Shown piece after piece: positions 41,808-51,853 of a stretch of DNA of 64,000 nucleotides. How positions within the stretch are numbered: the first letter of the stretch is position 1; each line of letters opens with the position of its first letter. The notes below the pieces were generated by a model that searched no databases, had not been told where the DNA came from, and saw nothing but the letters and a program-made list of their open reading frames with translations. Made by a program: the position numbers and the translations under genes. The DNA is from Pseudomonas mosselii (GTDB lineage Bacteria > Pseudomonadota > Gammaproteobacteria > Pseudomonadales > Pseudomonadaceae), in NCBI RefSeq assembly GCF_019823065.1, contig NZ_CP081966.1:3875501-3939500 (forward strand), read 5' to 3'.

Positions 41808-43424
41808 ATGGCAACCCCGTCCCTGGCCAGCCAGTCCGACCTGACCCTGCCCAGCCCGCGCCCTCACCTTGCCCACAAACCCGGACGCGCCACCCTCACC
41901 CTGTTCTTCGGCCTGCTGCTGGCCGGCCTGGCCTACACCTTCTGGAGCCTGAAGCAGGATGTCAGCGCCAGCGGCACCGTGGTCACCACCGTCACCCCCT
42001 TCCTGCTGCTGGGCCTGGCCCTGCTGATCGCCCTGGGCTTCGAGTTCGTCAACGGCTTCCACGACACCGCCAATGCCGTGGCCACGGTGATCTACACCCA
42101 TTCGCTGCCGGCGCCGGTGGCGGTGGTCTGGTCTGGGTTGTGCAATTTCCTCGGCGTGCTGCTCTCCAGCGGCGCGGTGGCCTTCGGCATCATCGCCCTG
42201 CTGCCGGTGGAGCTGATCCTGCAGGTCGGCTCGTCGACCGGCTTCGCCATGGTCTTCGCCCTGCTGCTGGCGGCGATCATCTGGAACCTCGGCACCTGGT
42301 GGCTGGGCCTGCCAGCGTCGTCCTCGCACACCCTGATCGGCTCGATCATCGGCGTGGGCGTGGCCAACGCGCTGATGCACGGGCGCGACGGCACCAGCGG
42401 CGTGGACTGGACCCAGGCCAGCAAGGTCGGCTACGCCCTGCTGTTCTCGCCGCTGATCGGCTTCGCCTGCGCCGCCCTGCTGCTGCTCGCCCTGCGCGCG
42501 CTGGTCAAGCGCCGCGAACTGTACCAGGCGCCAGAAGGCCAGACGCCGCCGCCCTGGTGGATCCGCGGCGTGCTGATCCTCACCTGCACTGGCGTGTCGT
42601 TCGCCCACGGCTCCAACGATGGCCAGAAAGGCATGGGCCTGATCATGCTGATCCTGGTCGGCACCCTGCCGATGGCCTATGCGCTGAACAAGACCATGCC
42701 CAACGAGCAGGCCCTGCAGTTCTCGGCGGTCGCCGAGGTCACCCGCCAGGCCTTGGTGCGCGCAGTACCGTCCCCTGCCCCGGCCGATCCACGCCAGGTC
42801 CTGACCACGTTCATCGGCGAGCCCAAGGCCAGTGCCGAGCTGATCCCGGCGCTGGCCGCGCTGACCGGCATGATTGGCGAGGAAGTCAAAGGCTACGGCT
42901 CGCTCAAGCGCGTGCCGGCCGAGGCCATGGCCAACGTGCGCAACGACATGTACCTGACCAGCGAGGCCATCCGCCTGATCGACAAGCACCAACTGGCCCG
43001 CTACGACGCCGATACCCGCCGCCATGTGCAACTGTTCAAGCGCCAATTGGACGACGCAACCCGCTATATCCCGCTGTGGGTCAAGGTGGCGGTGGCCATC
43101 GCCCTGGGCCTGGGCACCATGGTCGGCTGGCGGCGCATCGTGGTGACGGTGGGCGAGAAGATCGGCAAGACCCACCTGAGCTATGCCCAGGGCGCTTCGG
43201 CCGAGGTGGTGGCGATGTGTACCATCGGCGCCGCGGACCTGTTCGGCCTGCCGGTGTCGACCACTCACGTGCTGAGTTCAGGCGTGGCCGGGAGCATGGT
43301 GGCCAATGGCTCGGGGATTCAACGCAAGACGCTGGTCAACCTGCTGATGGCCTGGGTATTGACGTTGCCGGCTGCAATGTTGCTGGCGGGTTGCTTGTAC
43401 TGGTTGCTGAACCAGATCCTCTGA
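41808..43424 (+). CDS. pit: PiT-family low-affinity inorganic phosphate transporter
   Basis: 538 residues. The two PiT signature repeats are visible: GFEFVNGFHDTANAVATVIYT near the N-terminus (read in two blocks, GFEFVNGFHD and TANAVATVIY) and SFAHGSNDGQKGMG in the middle, with GLPVSTTHVLSSGV in the C-terminal half. A cytoplasmic insertion of about 170 residues separates the halves. It imports metal-phosphate driven by protons. ATG 41808 begins a hydrophilic N-terminus before the first helix. Confidence 0.93.
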   Translation: MATPSLASQSDLTLPSPRPHLAHKPGRATLTLFFGLLLAGLAYTFWSLKQDVSASGTVVTTVTPFLLLGLALLIALGFEFVNGFHDTANAVATVIYTHSLPAPVAVVWSGLCNFLGVLLSSGAVAFGIIALLPVELILQVGSSTGFAMVFALLLAAIIWNLGTWWLGLPASSSHTLIGSIIGVGVANALMHGRDGTSGVDWTQASKVGYALLFSPLIGFACAALLLLALRALVKRRELYQAPEGQTPPPWWIRGVLILTCTGVSFAHGSNDGQKGMGLIMLILVGTLPMAYALNKTMPNEQALQFSAVAEVTRQALVRAVPSPAPADPRQVLTTFIGEPKASAELIPALAALTGMIGEEVKGYGSLKRVPAEAMANVRNDMYLTSEAIRLIDKHQLARYDADTRRHVQLFKRQLDDATRYIPLWVKVAVAIALGLGTMVGWRRIVVTVGEKIGKTHLSYAQGASAEVVAMCTIGAADLFGLPVSTTHVLSSGVAGSMVANGSGIQRKTLVNLLMAWVLTLPAAMLLAGCLYWLLNQIL

Positions 43425-43435
43425 GGACTCGCGAC

Positions 43436-43454
43436 GGGGGCGCCTTGCGCCCCC
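43436..43454. terminator. Hairpin between convergent pit and GST genes
   Basis: GGGGGCGC (43436-43443), loop CTT, GCGCCCCC (43447-43454). Perfect 8-bp GC stem between the two stop codons; no T-run, so efficiency is uncertain. Confidence 0.55.
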
Positions 43455-43461
43455 AGCAAGG

Positions 43462-44157
43462 TTATTCCGGGATCTTCAGGCCACGCTGTACAGCCGGGCG
43501 TTCAAGGAACTTCGCCAACACCCGCTGTACTTCCGTGAAATCATCGAACCCCACCAGCTCGCGCGCGTTGTAGCGCTCCACCAGGTTGCGCACCCAGGGG
43601 AAGATGGCGATATCGGCGATGCTGTACGCATCGACCATCCACTCCCGCCCCTGCAGGTGCCGGTCGAGCACGCCCAGCAGGCGCTTGGACTCATTGACGT
43701 AGCGATCCCGGGGCCGCTTGTCCTCGTACGCCTTGCCGGCGAAGAAGTGAAAGAACCCCACCTGGCCGAACATCGGCCCGATGCCGCCCATCTGGAACAT
43801 CAGCCACTGCAAGGTCTGGTAGCGCTGGGCAGGGTCCTGGCTGAGCAACTGCCCGCTCTTCTCGGCCAGGTACTGCAGGATCGCCCCGGACTCGAACAAC
43901 GGCAGCGGCTGGCCACCAGGGCCATCGGGGTCGAGGATTGCCGGAATCTTGTTGTTGGCGCTCAGGGAGATGAACTCGGGGCTCAGCTGGTCGTCGTTGT
44001 CGAAACTGATCTTGTGCACCTCGTAAGGCAGGCCGATCTCTTCGAGCATGATCGAGACCTTGACGCCGTTGGGCGTGGCCAGCGAATACAGCTGCAGGCG
44101 CTCGGGATGCCGGGCCGGCCATTTGCGGGTGATGGGGAATACGGAAAGATCGGTCAT
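43462..44157 (-). CDS. Glutathione S-transferase, Nu-class-like (YfcG/YghU type)
   Basis: 231 residues. N-terminal thioredoxin-like domain with LYSLATPNGVKVSIMLEE, where the TPNG segment is the glutathione-binding signature of the Nu class, and NNKIPAILDPDGP (cis-Pro) plus FESGAILQYLAEK. The C-terminal helical domain contains YSIADIAIFPWV. Such enzymes show disulfide-bond reductase activity rather than classical conjugation. No operon partner; 30 bp from the next minus-strand gene. Confidence 0.92.
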   Translation of the reverse strand: MTDLSVFPITRKWPARHPERLQLYSLATPNGVKVSIMLEEIGLPYEVHKISFDNDDQLSPEFISLSANNKIPAILDPDGPGGQPLPLFESGAILQYLAEKSGQLLSQDPAQRYQTLQWLMFQMGGIGPMFGQVGFFHFFAGKAYEDKRPRDRYVNESKRLLGVLDRHLQGREWMVDAYSIADIAIFPWVRNLVERYNARELVGFDDFTEVQRVLAKFLERPAVQRGLKIPE

Positions 44158-44187
44158 GTTCGCGCCCTGAAGGTTGAGGGACTCAAT

Positions 44188-44703
44188 TTAAAGACTGTCG
44201 GGCGTCCTGACCATCACCCAGTCTCGGTGTCGCTCGTCACCGCAGGGAAAGATCGCCTCGCCCACCTTGCGAAAGCCATTGCGCCCGTAGAACCGGATGG
44301 CCCTGGCGTTGAGTTCGTTGACGGTCAGGCGGACCGGGCCACGGGTATGGGCCAGGATAGCCTCGAGCAGTGACTGCGCGGCACCCGTGCCGTGGGCGGC
44401 GGGCAGCACATAGCAACGGGAAATCTCCACCAGATGATCGGCCGCGGCGATCCCCAGCTCACCGGGCGCCAGGTCCAGCATGCTGTAGCCCAGCACCTGG
44501 CCGCCCTCCTCGACCACCAGCAGGCGCTTGTGCGGGTGGCGCAGGTGCGCCTGGAAATGCTCGGGCTGCAGGTTGTGGGCGATGTAGTGCCGCTGCGCCG
44601 CCGGAGCGCTGTCGGGCGGACTGGCCAGGGCGAAGGTGGCCTGGCCGATGTGGCTCAGGGCTGTACAGTCATTGCTGCGGGCCTGGCGGATCTGGTAGGG
44701 CAT
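44188..44703 (-). CDS. GNAT-family N-acetyltransferase
   Basis: 171 residues from ATG 44703 (AGGA upstream). GNAT motif A as RCYVLPAAHGTGAAQSLLEA and the C-terminal NELNARAIRFYGRNGFRKVG. The HGTG loop would bind acetyl-CoA. Substrate unknown. Lies 66 bp after the thioesterase-like gene in the same direction. Confidence 0.85.
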   Translation of the reverse strand: MPYQIRQARSNDCTALSHIGQATFALASPPDSAPAAQRHYIAHNLQPEHFQAHLRHPHKRLLVVEEGGQVLGYSMLDLAPGELGIAAADHLVEISRCYVLPAAHGTGAAQSLLEAILAHTRGPVRLTVNELNARAIRFYGRNGFRKVGEAIFPCGDERHRDWVMVRTPDSL

Positions 44704-44769
44704 GGCAACATCCTGTCGGGCATCCGGATCACCCTCGACAATGCCAGCCCCTCCCAACCGGCGCAAGGT

Positions 44770-45267
44770 TCAGGCGTCGCCGTGGGCTTGCCGCTTGAGC
44801 TTCTCGGTATCGACCCGTACGAACACTGAATCGGCGGTAACGGTCAGCACATCCCCAGCCCAGACCTCGCAGATCACTCGGCTCTTGCGCCCCACCTCAC
44901 CCTCGACCCGTGCCTTGAGCAGCAGCTCGACGCCCATCGGGGTGGGTTTGAGGTAGGTCAGGCTCAGTTGGCCGGTAACACAGTCGATACGCGGCAGGCT
45001 GCCGGGCTCGCGGCCTTCGGCGCGGTAGTGGTGGGCCATGGCGGTCCAGTTGGAATGGCAATCGACCAGCATGGCCAGCAGGCCGCCGTAGACCAGGCCG
45101 GGCCAGCCGATGAAGGTCGGGTCGGGGGAATGACGGCACAGCAGGTGGACGCCGTCGTCATCCCAGTGACTCTGCACATGCAGGCCGCTGGGGTGGGAGC
45201 ACCCGCAACCGTAGCATGTGCCATCAGGGGCGGCGAGTTGTTGCAGGGAGGGGGCTTGTTCGGTCAT
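44770..45267 (-). CDS. PaaI/hotdog-fold thioesterase-like protein
   Basis: 165 residues from ATG 45267. CYGCGCSHPSGLHV near the N-terminus and WPGLVYGGLLAMLVDCHSNW in the middle are typical of the 4HBT/PaaI group, in which the helix after YGG holds the acidic catalytic residue (Asp in LVDCH). The substrate is probably an acyl-CoA. Possibly co-transcribed with the GNAT gene that follows. Confidence 0.85.
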   Translation of the reverse strand: MTEQAPSLQQLAAPDGTCYGCGCSHPSGLHVQSHWDDDGVHLLCRHSPDPTFIGWPGLVYGGLLAMLVDCHSNWTAMAHHYRAEGREPGSLPRIDCVTGQLSLTYLKPTPMGVELLLKARVEGEVGRKSRVICEVWAGDVLTVTADSVFVRVDTEKLKRQAHGDA

Positions 45268-45373
45268 ACACGTCCTTGGCTTGTTGGTATTGGGAAGGAG
45301 GCTGACTGCCGATGGTAGCCCCATGCTTCCCGGCCGCCAAATGGAGGGGGCCGCCATATGCCCCCTGAGCGTA

Positions 45374-46759
45374 TCAGGCCGCCTGCCACGCCGAGCCCCG
45401 CTTGCGCCGCTGGGTCAGCGAAACCAGCAGGATGAACAGGGTCACCCCCGCGGTCATCAGTGTTTCATAGCGGTAGGCATCGCTGAACAGCATGTAGCCC
45501 AGCACCATGACGATGGTGCCGATCACCAGCCAGGTCAGCCACGGGAACAGCCACATCTTCAGCTCCGGCGTGCGCCCCTCGCGCTCGGCACGGGCCCGCA
45601 TGCGCAGTTGCGACACGGCGATCACCAAGTACACCAGCAAGGCGATGGCGCCGGTGGTAGATAGCAGGAACCCGAACACCTTGCCGGGAAACACGTAGTT
45701 GACCAGGCAGCCGGCAAAGCCCGCCAGGGTCGAGAGAACGACCGCCACGGTGGGCACGCCCGCGCCGGAGATCCGCCTGGTCATAAGCAGTGCCTGGCCA
45801 CGGGCCCCCAGCGAGTAGAGCATGCGCGAGGCGGTGTACAGCCCTGAGTTCATGCAACTGGTGACCGCCACCAGCACGACGATGTCGACCAGCAGCTTGG
45901 CGCCGGGCACGTTGAGCACTTCCAGCACCCGCTGGAACGAGCCCACCGCCTTGAGCCCCGGATCGTTCCAGGCCACCAGCGAAACCACCAGGAAGATCGA
46001 CGCCAGGTAAAAAATGGCGATGCGGTACACCACCAGGTTGGTGGCGCGGCGGATCTTGTCCTTGGGGTTGGCTGTCTCGTCGGCGGCGATGGTGACGATC
46101 TCGGCGCCGAAGAACGAGAAGATGGTGATCAGCACGCCGCCGAGCACGGTGCCGAAGCCATTGGGCATGAAGCCGCCGGCGTCCCACAGGCGACTGACGC
46201 CGGAGACGTCGGCCAGTGGCCAGACGCCGAACACCGCCAGGCTGCAGACCACGATGAAGGCAATGATGGCCAGTACCTTGACCAGGGCGAACCAGTACTC
46301 GAACGCGCCGAAGTTCTTCACGCTGACCAGGTTGGTGCCCGACAGCACGATCATGATCAGGAAGGCGAACAGCCAGGACGGCACCTGCGGGAAGTAGGCA
46401 TGGAGGATATCCGCGCCAGCGATGGCCTCGACCGGGATGATCAGCACCCAGAACCACCAGTACAGCCAGCCGATGGTGAAGCCGGCCCAGGGGCCGATGG
46501 CTTCGCTGGCGTAGGTGGAGAACGAGCCGCTGTTGGGGTTGGCGATGGCCATTTCACCGAGCATGCGCATCACCAGCAGCACCAGCAGGCCGGTCATGGC
46601 GTAGGAGATGAGAATAGCCGGGCCGGCGGTGGCGATGGCGTTGGACGAGCCAATGAAAAGGCCGGCGCCGATGATGCCGGCAATAGAGATCATCGATACC
46701 TGACGTGAAGTCAGGCCATGCTGCAAGGACCGCTGTTTTTTGTTGTCTGGCGATGCCAT
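45374..46759 (-). CDS. Amino-acid/GABA permease (APC superfamily)
   Basis: 461 residues, 12 predicted membrane helices. The AAT-family opening is RQVSMISIAGIIGAGLFIGSS and the consensus block GEMAIANPNSGSFSTYA follows in helix 3. The best guess is a GabP/AnsP-like importer. ATG 46759 was chosen as the start of the conserved hydrophilic N-terminus. It is divergent from a class III aminotransferase, so import followed by transamination of the same amino acid is plausible. Confidence 0.9.
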   Translation of the reverse strand: MASPDNKKQRSLQHGLTSRQVSMISIAGIIGAGLFIGSSNAIATAGPAILISYAMTGLLVLLVMRMLGEMAIANPNSGSFSTYASEAIGPWAGFTIGWLYWWFWVLIIPVEAIAGADILHAYFPQVPSWLFAFLIMIVLSGTNLVSVKNFGAFEYWFALVKVLAIIAFIVVCSLAVFGVWPLADVSGVSRLWDAGGFMPNGFGTVLGGVLITIFSFFGAEIVTIAADETANPKDKIRRATNLVVYRIAIFYLASIFLVVSLVAWNDPGLKAVGSFQRVLEVLNVPGAKLLVDIVVLVAVTSCMNSGLYTASRMLYSLGARGQALLMTRRISGAGVPTVAVVLSTLAGFAGCLVNYVFPGKVFGFLLSTTGAIALLVYLVIAVSQLRMRARAEREGRTPELKMWLFPWLTWLVIGTIVMVLGYMLFSDAYRYETLMTAGVTLFILLVSLTQRRKRGSAWQAA

Positions 46760-47176
46760 GGAGAACCCTCGAGTGGGTCGGCCGCAACGAAGGCGGCTGA
46801 AAGTGGCGGCAGCGTTCCTGTGGGGGCGGGCATGCCGGCAAGGGCATCGGCACGCGTCTCCCACACGTCTCGGACTTGTTGCGGGAATTGGCTACCGGCG
46901 TATTTTTGTATTGATGGACCTGTCGGTTGCCAGGGTCCAGCCAGGCCAGTATTCATCTCCAGGCAGGTCACAACAAACGACCTTTTCGCAAAACATCATT
47001 CCAACTAGGAATCAATACGCTTCACATCCTGCTCAGAATCTTCTGTCATGAAGCTTGCAGAGAGAGCCTTCAGACATCAGGAATTAAACGAATGAGAGCA
47101 ATCGAATAATTCGTTTGCGCCACCGATTCCCGACGCGCTTGGATACGACCTGACTCGAACAACAGGCCGCGTGCAG
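46760..47176. promoter_or_regulatory. Divergent control region between permease and aminotransferase
   Basis: About 400 bp without a gene; the right half is AT-richer than its surroundings. An inverted repeat AAACGAAT (47086-47093) / ATTCGTTT (47109-47116) with a 15-bp spacer lies 60 bp before the aminotransferase start and is a candidate operator. Small open frames here show no coding features. Confidence 0.45.
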
Positions 47177-48427
47177 ATGAATCAGGAAAATATCAGCCAG
47201 TCCATCGCCATCGTTCACCCGATCACCCTTTCCCATGGACGCAACGCCGAAGTCTGGGACACCGCCGGCAAACGCTACATCGACTTCGTCGGCGGCATCG
47301 GCGTGCTCAACCTGGGCCACTGTAACCCGGCGGTGGTCGAGGCGATCCAGCAGCAGGCCGCGCGCCTGACCCACTATGCCTTCAACGCCGCGCCCCACGG
47401 TCCGTACCTGGAACTGATGGAGCGCCTGTGCCAGTTCGTCCCGGTCAGCTATCCGCTGACGGGCATGCTGACCAACAGCGGCGCGGAAGCGGCGGAAAAT
47501 GCCCTCAAGGTCGCCCGCGGCGCCACCGGCAAACGGGCCATCGTCGCCTTCGACGGCGGTTTCCACGGCCGTACCCTGGCCACCCTCAACCTCAACGGCA
47601 AGGTCGCCCCGTACAAGCAGCGCGTGGGCGAACTGCCCGGCCCGGTCTATCACCTGCCCTACCCCAGTCCGGACACCGGGGTGAGCTGCAAGCAGGCGCT
47701 CCAGGCTATGGAGCGCCTGTTCAGCGTGGAGCTGGCGGTGGAGGACGTGGCCGCGTTCATCTTCGAGCCGGTGCAGGGCGAAGGCGGTTTCCTCGCCCTC
47801 GACCCCGCCTTCGCCCAGGCCCTGCGCCGCTTCTGCGACGAGCATGGGATCCTGATCATTATCGATGAGATTCAGTCCGGCTTCGGTCGCACCGGCCAGC
47901 GCTTCGCCTTCCCACGGCTGGGTATCGAACCGGACCTTCTGCTGCTGGCCAAGAGCATCGCCGGCGGCATGCCGCTGGGCGCGGTGGTCGGGCGACAGGC
48001 GATCATGGGCGCGCTGCCCAAGGGCGGGCTGGGCGGCACCTACTCGGGCAACCCGATCGCCTGCGCGGCGGCGCTGGCGAGCCTGGCGCAGATGACCGAC
48101 GCGAATATCGCCACCTGGGGCGAACGGCAGGAACAGGCCATCGTGGCGCGTCACGCGCGCTGGAAAGCGTCGGGAAGGTGCGCCGCGCTCGGTCGCCTGA
48201 CCGGTACAGGGGCCATGCGCGGGCTGGAGATGGTCAACCCGGACGGCAGCCCGGCGCCGACGCAACTGGCCAAGGTGCTCGAGGCGGCGCGTGGCAAAGG
48301 CCTGCTGCTGATGCCCAGCGGCAAGGCGCGGCATATCATCCGCCTGCTGGCACCGCTGACCATCGAGCCCGAGGTGCTCGAGGAAGGGTTGGATATCCTC
48401 GAGCAGTGCCTCATGGAGCTGGGCTGA
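47177..48427 (+). CDS. Class III PLP-dependent aminotransferase (GABA/2-aminoadipate type)
   Basis: 416 residues from ATG 47177 (GTG 47171 also in frame). Hallmarks: LTNSGAEAAENALKVAR, the PLP Asp in IIIDEIQSGFGRTG, and the Schiff-base Lys in LLLAKSIAGGMPLG. Annotated in many Pseudomonas as 4-aminobutyrate aminotransferase; a P. putida homologue has been linked to 2-aminoadipate in lysine catabolism (recalled, not checked). The divergent permease supports an amino-acid catabolic role. Confidence 0.9.
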   Translation: MNQENISQSIAIVHPITLSHGRNAEVWDTAGKRYIDFVGGIGVLNLGHCNPAVVEAIQQQAARLTHYAFNAAPHGPYLELMERLCQFVPVSYPLTGMLTNSGAEAAENALKVARGATGKRAIVAFDGGFHGRTLATLNLNGKVAPYKQRVGELPGPVYHLPYPSPDTGVSCKQALQAMERLFSVELAVEDVAAFIFEPVQGEGGFLALDPAFAQALRRFCDEHGILIIIDEIQSGFGRTGQRFAFPRLGIEPDLLLLAKSIAGGMPLGAVVGRQAIMGALPKGGLGGTYSGNPIACAAALASLAQMTDANIATWGERQEQAIVARHARWKASGRCAALGRLTGTGAMRGLEMVNPDGSPAPTQLAKVLEAARGKGLLLMPSGKARHIIRLLAPLTIEPEVLEEGLDILEQCLMELG

Positions 48428-48430
48428 GGG

Positions 48431-48733
48431 TTACAGGCCCAGCTCTTCGGGGGGGGGCATGTCGCATTCGAAGGCGATCCAGCCGCCTTCGAGCTCGGCG
48501 TGGCCGTTGACGATCGGGCCGTAGTAACTCAGGCCGTTCTCCAAGGTGACGCAGATGTGCGTGGCGCCTTTTTCCGGTGCCCCGAGGGTACCGACGAAAT
48601 GCACTTTCTTCAGCACCTCGGTCACCGCCTCAAGGCCCACGCGCATGTTGGTGTTCTCCGAGGCCTCGGTATCGCCCCCACGGTCTTCGGCGCTGATGGT
48701 CACGGTGGCGGTGTACGGGTACTTGGTACTCAA
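48431..48733 (-). CDS. Conserved hypothetical protein
   Basis: 100 residues, ending in the acidic DMPPPEELGL. No signal peptide or membrane helix; beta-rich with the blocks ATVTISAEDRGGDTEASE and GLSYYGPIVNGHAEL. I do not recognise a family with known function. Convergent with the aminotransferase (stops 3 bp apart). Codon use resembles the neighbours, so it is a genuine resident gene. Confidence 0.75.
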   Translation of the reverse strand: MSTKYPYTATVTISAEDRGGDTEASENTNMRVGLEAVTEVLKKVHFVGTLGAPEKGATHICVTLENGLSYYGPIVNGHAELEGGWIAFECDMPPPEELGL

Positions 48734-48812
48734 GCGGGGTTACCTCAACAGGTGTATTAGGCGTATGGGCGCGTAGAGTACGGCAGGCGTTCCCGGTTGT
48801 CTCTACCGACCT

Positions 48813-48837
48813 CATCGCGGGGCAAGCCCGCTCCCAC
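48813..48837. repeat. Single REP-like element
   Basis: CATCGCGGGGCAAGCCCGCTCCCAC type sequence with a GCGGG-C-AAG-CCCGC stem, a widespread palindromic unit in P. putida genomes. It sits in the 185-bp space between two divergent small genes. Confidence 0.65.
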
Positions 48838-48918
48838 GCTGGCCATCGAGCATGGCCTCCCCTGCCCCGATCTGTTAGGGTGCCCGCCGATGCACGCCAT
48901 ACCACGCGAGGATACCGA

Positions 48919-49347
48919 GTGAGCGCCGAACAACCCCTGATCGCCGACCTGTTCGAGGTCGACAAACGCCTGACCCTCAAGCCCGTCGTGGACTTCAACG
49001 CCTACCTGCGCAACGCTTTCGGCGACGGCCCCTGCCGCTGCCACCGCTGCGTCGAGGGCAGTGGCGACGAAAGCGGCTACGAACACCGTCACAGCTTCGA
49101 GCTGGAAGGCCGCACCCTGCACCGGCGCTTCGCCAGCACCGCCGGCAGCGACGTGCTGATGGTGCTGAAAAAAGCCTGGTTGTCGTACACCAAGGCCGAG
49201 CTGATCACCGTCGGCGTGCTAGACATGACCACCCTCAAGTCATTCACCGAAGCCGCCCTGCACGAACGCCTGCTGGCCCTGCTGCCGGCCAGCGGCCTGG
49301 CCCGCGAAAGCGAAGGCCAGTGGCAGTTGCAGGTGCTCGCCGACTGA
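48919..49347 (+). CDS. Conserved hypothetical protein with Cys/His cluster
   Basis: 142 residues from GTG 48919 (GAGGA upstream). A CRCHRC motif at about residues 40-45 with further His residues (HRHSFE) could bind a metal. The rest is alpha/beta without membrane segments. Unrecognised family. It lies 67 bp upstream of fusB in the same direction and may share its transcript. Confidence 0.75.
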   Translation: MSAEQPLIADLFEVDKRLTLKPVVDFNAYLRNAFGDGPCRCHRCVEGSGDESGYEHRHSFELEGRTLHRRFASTAGSDVLMVLKKAWLSYTKAELITVGVLDMTTLKSFTEAALHERLLALLPASGLARESEGQWQLQVLAD

Positions 49348-49414
49348 CGGTCGCCCCGGCAGGATTCTCCCGCTCTGCTACCTTGGGAGAATCCTCACCC
49401 ACAGGTGACCGACC

Positions 49415-51529
49415 ATGGCCCGCACGACCCCCATCGAGCTGTACCGCAACATCGGTATCGTTGCCCACGTGGATGCCGGCAAGACCACCACCACCGAGCG
49501 GATCCTGTTCTACACCGGGGTCAACCACAAGATGGGCGAGGTGCACGACGGCGCCGCGACCATGGACTGGATGGCCCAGGAGCAGGAGCGCGGCATCACC
49601 ATCACCTCGGCGGCCACCACGGCCTTCTGGCAAGGCTCGACCAAGCAGTTCGAGCACAAGTACCGCTTCAACATCATCGACACCCCCGGCCACGTCGACT
49701 TCACCATCGAGGTCGAGCGCTCGCTGCGCGTGCTCGATGGCGCGGTGGTGGTGTTCAGCGGCGCCGACGGCGTCGAGCCGCAGTCCGAGACCGTATGGCG
49801 CCAGGCCAACAAGTACCATGTGCCGCGCCTGGCCTACATCAACAAGATGGACCGCCAGGGCGCGGATTTTCTGCGGGTGGTGAAGCAGATTGACCAGCGC
49901 CTGGGCCACCATCCGGTGCCAATCCAGCTGGCCATCGGCAGCGAGGAAAACTTCATCGGCCAGATCGACCTGGTGAAGATGAAGGCCATCTACTGGAACG
50001 ACGCCGACCAGGGCACCAGCTACCGCGAAGAAGCCATTCCCGCCGAACTGCAGGATCTGGCCGACGAATGGCGTGCCCATATGATCGAGGCTGCGGCCGA
50101 TGCCAACGAAGAGCTGACCCTGAAATTCCTCGAAGGCGAAGAATTCACCACCGAGGAAATCAAGGCCGCCCTGCGCCAGCGCACCATCGCCAACGAGATC
50201 GTGCCGACCATCCTCGGCTCATCGTTCAAGAACAAGGGCGTGCCGCTGATGCTCGACGCCGTGATCGACTACCTGCCCGCCCCCAGCGAGATCCCGGCGA
50301 TCAAGGGCACCGACCCGGACGACGAGGAAAAACACCTGGAGCGCCACGCCGACGACAACGAGCCGTTCTCGGCCCTGGCCTTCAAGATCGCCACCGACCC
50401 GTTCGTCGGCACCCTGACCTTCGCCCGGGTGTATTCCGGCGTGCTCAGCTCCGGCAACGCCGTGCTCAACTCGGTCAAGGGCAAGAAGGAACGCATCGGC
50501 CGCATGGTGCAGATGCACGCCAACCAGCGCGCCGAGATCAAGGACGTGTGCGCCGGCGACATCGCCGCGCTGATCGGCATGAAGGACGTCACCACCGGCG
50601 ACACCCTGTGCGACATGGACAAGCCGATCATCCTCGAACGCATGGACTTCCCCGACCCGGTGATCTCGGTGGCGGTGGAGCCCAAGACCAAGGGCGACCA
50701 GGAGAAGATGGGCATCGCCCTGGGCAAGCTGGCCCAGGAGGACCCGTCGTTCCGGGTCAAGACCGACGAGGAGACCGGCCAGACCATCATCTCCGGCATG
50801 GGCGAGCTGCACCTGGACATCATCGTCGATCGCATGCGCCGCGAGTTCAACGTCGAGGCCAACATCGGCAAGCCGCAGGTGGCCTACCGCGAGAAGATCC
50901 GCAACACCTGCGAGATCGAAGGCCGCTTCGTCCGCCAGTCCGGCGGGCGTGGCCAGTATGGGCATTGCTGGATCCGCTTCGCCCCGGGCGACGAAGGCAA
51001 GGAAGGCCTGGAGTTCATCAACGAAGTCGTCGGCGGCGTGGTGCCACGCGAGTACATCCCGGCGATCCAGAAAGGCATCGAGGAGCAGATGAAGAACGGC
51101 GTACTTGCCGGCTATCCGCTGATCAACCTCAAGGCGGCGGTGTATGACGGCTCGTACCACGACGTCGACTCCAACGAGATGGCCTACAAGATCGCCGCGT
51201 CCATGGCCACCAAGCAGTTGTCGCAGAAAGGCGGCGCGGTGCTGCTGGAGCCGGTGATGAAGGTCGAGGTGGTGACCCCCGAGGAGTACCAGGGCGACAT
51301 CCTCGGCGACCTGAGCCGGCGCCGGGGGATGATCCAGGATGGCGACGAGACCCCGGCCGGCAAGGTGATCCGTGCCGAGGTACCGCTGGGCGAGATGTTC
51401 GGCTACGCCACCTCGATGCGCTCGATGACCCAGGGGCGGGCCAGTTTCTCGATGGAGTTCACCCGCTATGCCGAGGCGCCGGCGAGCATTGCCGATGCCA
51501 TCGTGAAGAAGAATCGCGGGGAAGCCTGA
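49415..51529 (+). CDS. fusB: Elongation factor G, second copy
   Basis: 704 residues. GTPase motifs [22 protein letters not shown] and NKMD, then the EF-G domains II-V ending [19 protein letters not shown]. It catalyses ribosomal translocation, or ribosome recycling for specialised paralogues. Pseudomonas carry one fusA in the str operon and this second copy outside it, here without rpsL/rpsG/tuf neighbours. All switch motifs are intact. A strong terminator follows. Confidence 0.96.
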   Translation: MARTTPIELYRNIGIVAHVDAGKTTTTERILFYTGVNHKMGEVHDGAATMDWMAQEQERGITITSAATTAFWQGSTKQFEHKYRFNIIDTPGHVDFTIEVERSLRVLDGAVVVFSGADGVEPQSETVWRQANKYHVPRLAYINKMDRQGADFLRVVKQIDQRLGHHPVPIQLAIGSEENFIGQIDLVKMKAIYWNDADQGTSYREEAIPAELQDLADEWRAHMIEAAADANEELTLKFLEGEEFTTEEIKAALRQRTIANEIVPTILGSSFKNKGVPLMLDAVIDYLPAPSEIPAIKGTDPDDEEKHLERHADDNEPFSALAFKIATDPFVGTLTFARVYSGVLSSGNAVLNSVKGKKERIGRMVQMHANQRAEIKDVCAGDIAALIGMKDVTTGDTLCDMDKPIILERMDFPDPVISVAVEPKTKGDQEKMGIALGKLAQEDPSFRVKTDEETGQTIISGMGELHLDIIVDRMRREFNVEANIGKPQVAYREKIRNTCEIEGRFVRQSGGRGQYGHCWIRFAPGDEGKEGLEFINEVVGGVVPREYIPAIQKGIEEQMKNGVLAGYPLINLKAAVYDGSYHDVDSNEMAYKIAASMATKQLSQKGGAVLLEPVMKVEVVTPEEYQGDILGDLSRRRGMIQDGDETPAGKVIRAEVPLGEMFGYATSMRSMTQGRASFSMEFTRYAEAPASIADAIVKKNRGEA

Positions 51530-51551
51530 AACTTCGCGGTGGAGCCTAACG

Positions 51552-51586
51552 AAAAAAGGGGCGATCCTTGCGGATCGCCCCTTTTT
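51552..51586. terminator. Bidirectional Rho-independent terminator between fusB and tRNA-Val
   Basis: GGGGCGATCC (51558-51567), loop TTGC, GGATCGCCCC (51572-51581), flanked by six As and five Ts, so it works from both strands. It ends fusB (+) and tRNA-Val (-). Confidence 0.92.
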
Positions 51587-51590
51587 GATT

Positions 51591-51667
51591 TGGTAGGCAC
51601 AATTGGACTCGAACCAACGACCCCCACCATGTCAAGGTGGTGCTCTAACCAACTGAGCTATGTGCCT
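51591..51667 (-). tRNA. valT: tRNA-Val(GAC)
   Basis: 77 nt with encoded CCA. Acceptor AGGCACA pairs with TGTGCCT; anticodon stem CCACC/GGTGG closes the loop TTGACAT with anticodon GAC; T-loop TTCGAGT. No element is inserted at this tRNA. Confidence 0.96.
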
Positions 51668-51681
51668 GTCGTGTGGGGCGC

Positions 51682-51709
51682 ATTCTACGCGATCCAAATG
51701 CACTGTCAA
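51682..51709 (-). promoter_or_regulatory. Promoter of tRNA-Val
   Basis: Minus strand -35 TTGACA (51704-51709), 16-bp spacer, -10 TAGAAT (51682-51687), 14 bp before the tRNA 5' end. Same design as the tRNA-Gly promoter at 22460-22487. Confidence 0.82.
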
Positions 51710-51853
51710 CCATTTTTTTCACGCTAAGCTACTGAATCTTAAAATATTTATAGAAGGCCAGGGTTCAGCGTCAGGCAAAGGATTTTCACCGGACGACTAG
51801 CGGGTGTTTATTATTATTGATAGCATCGGTACATTCGTTAAAAATATAAAACA

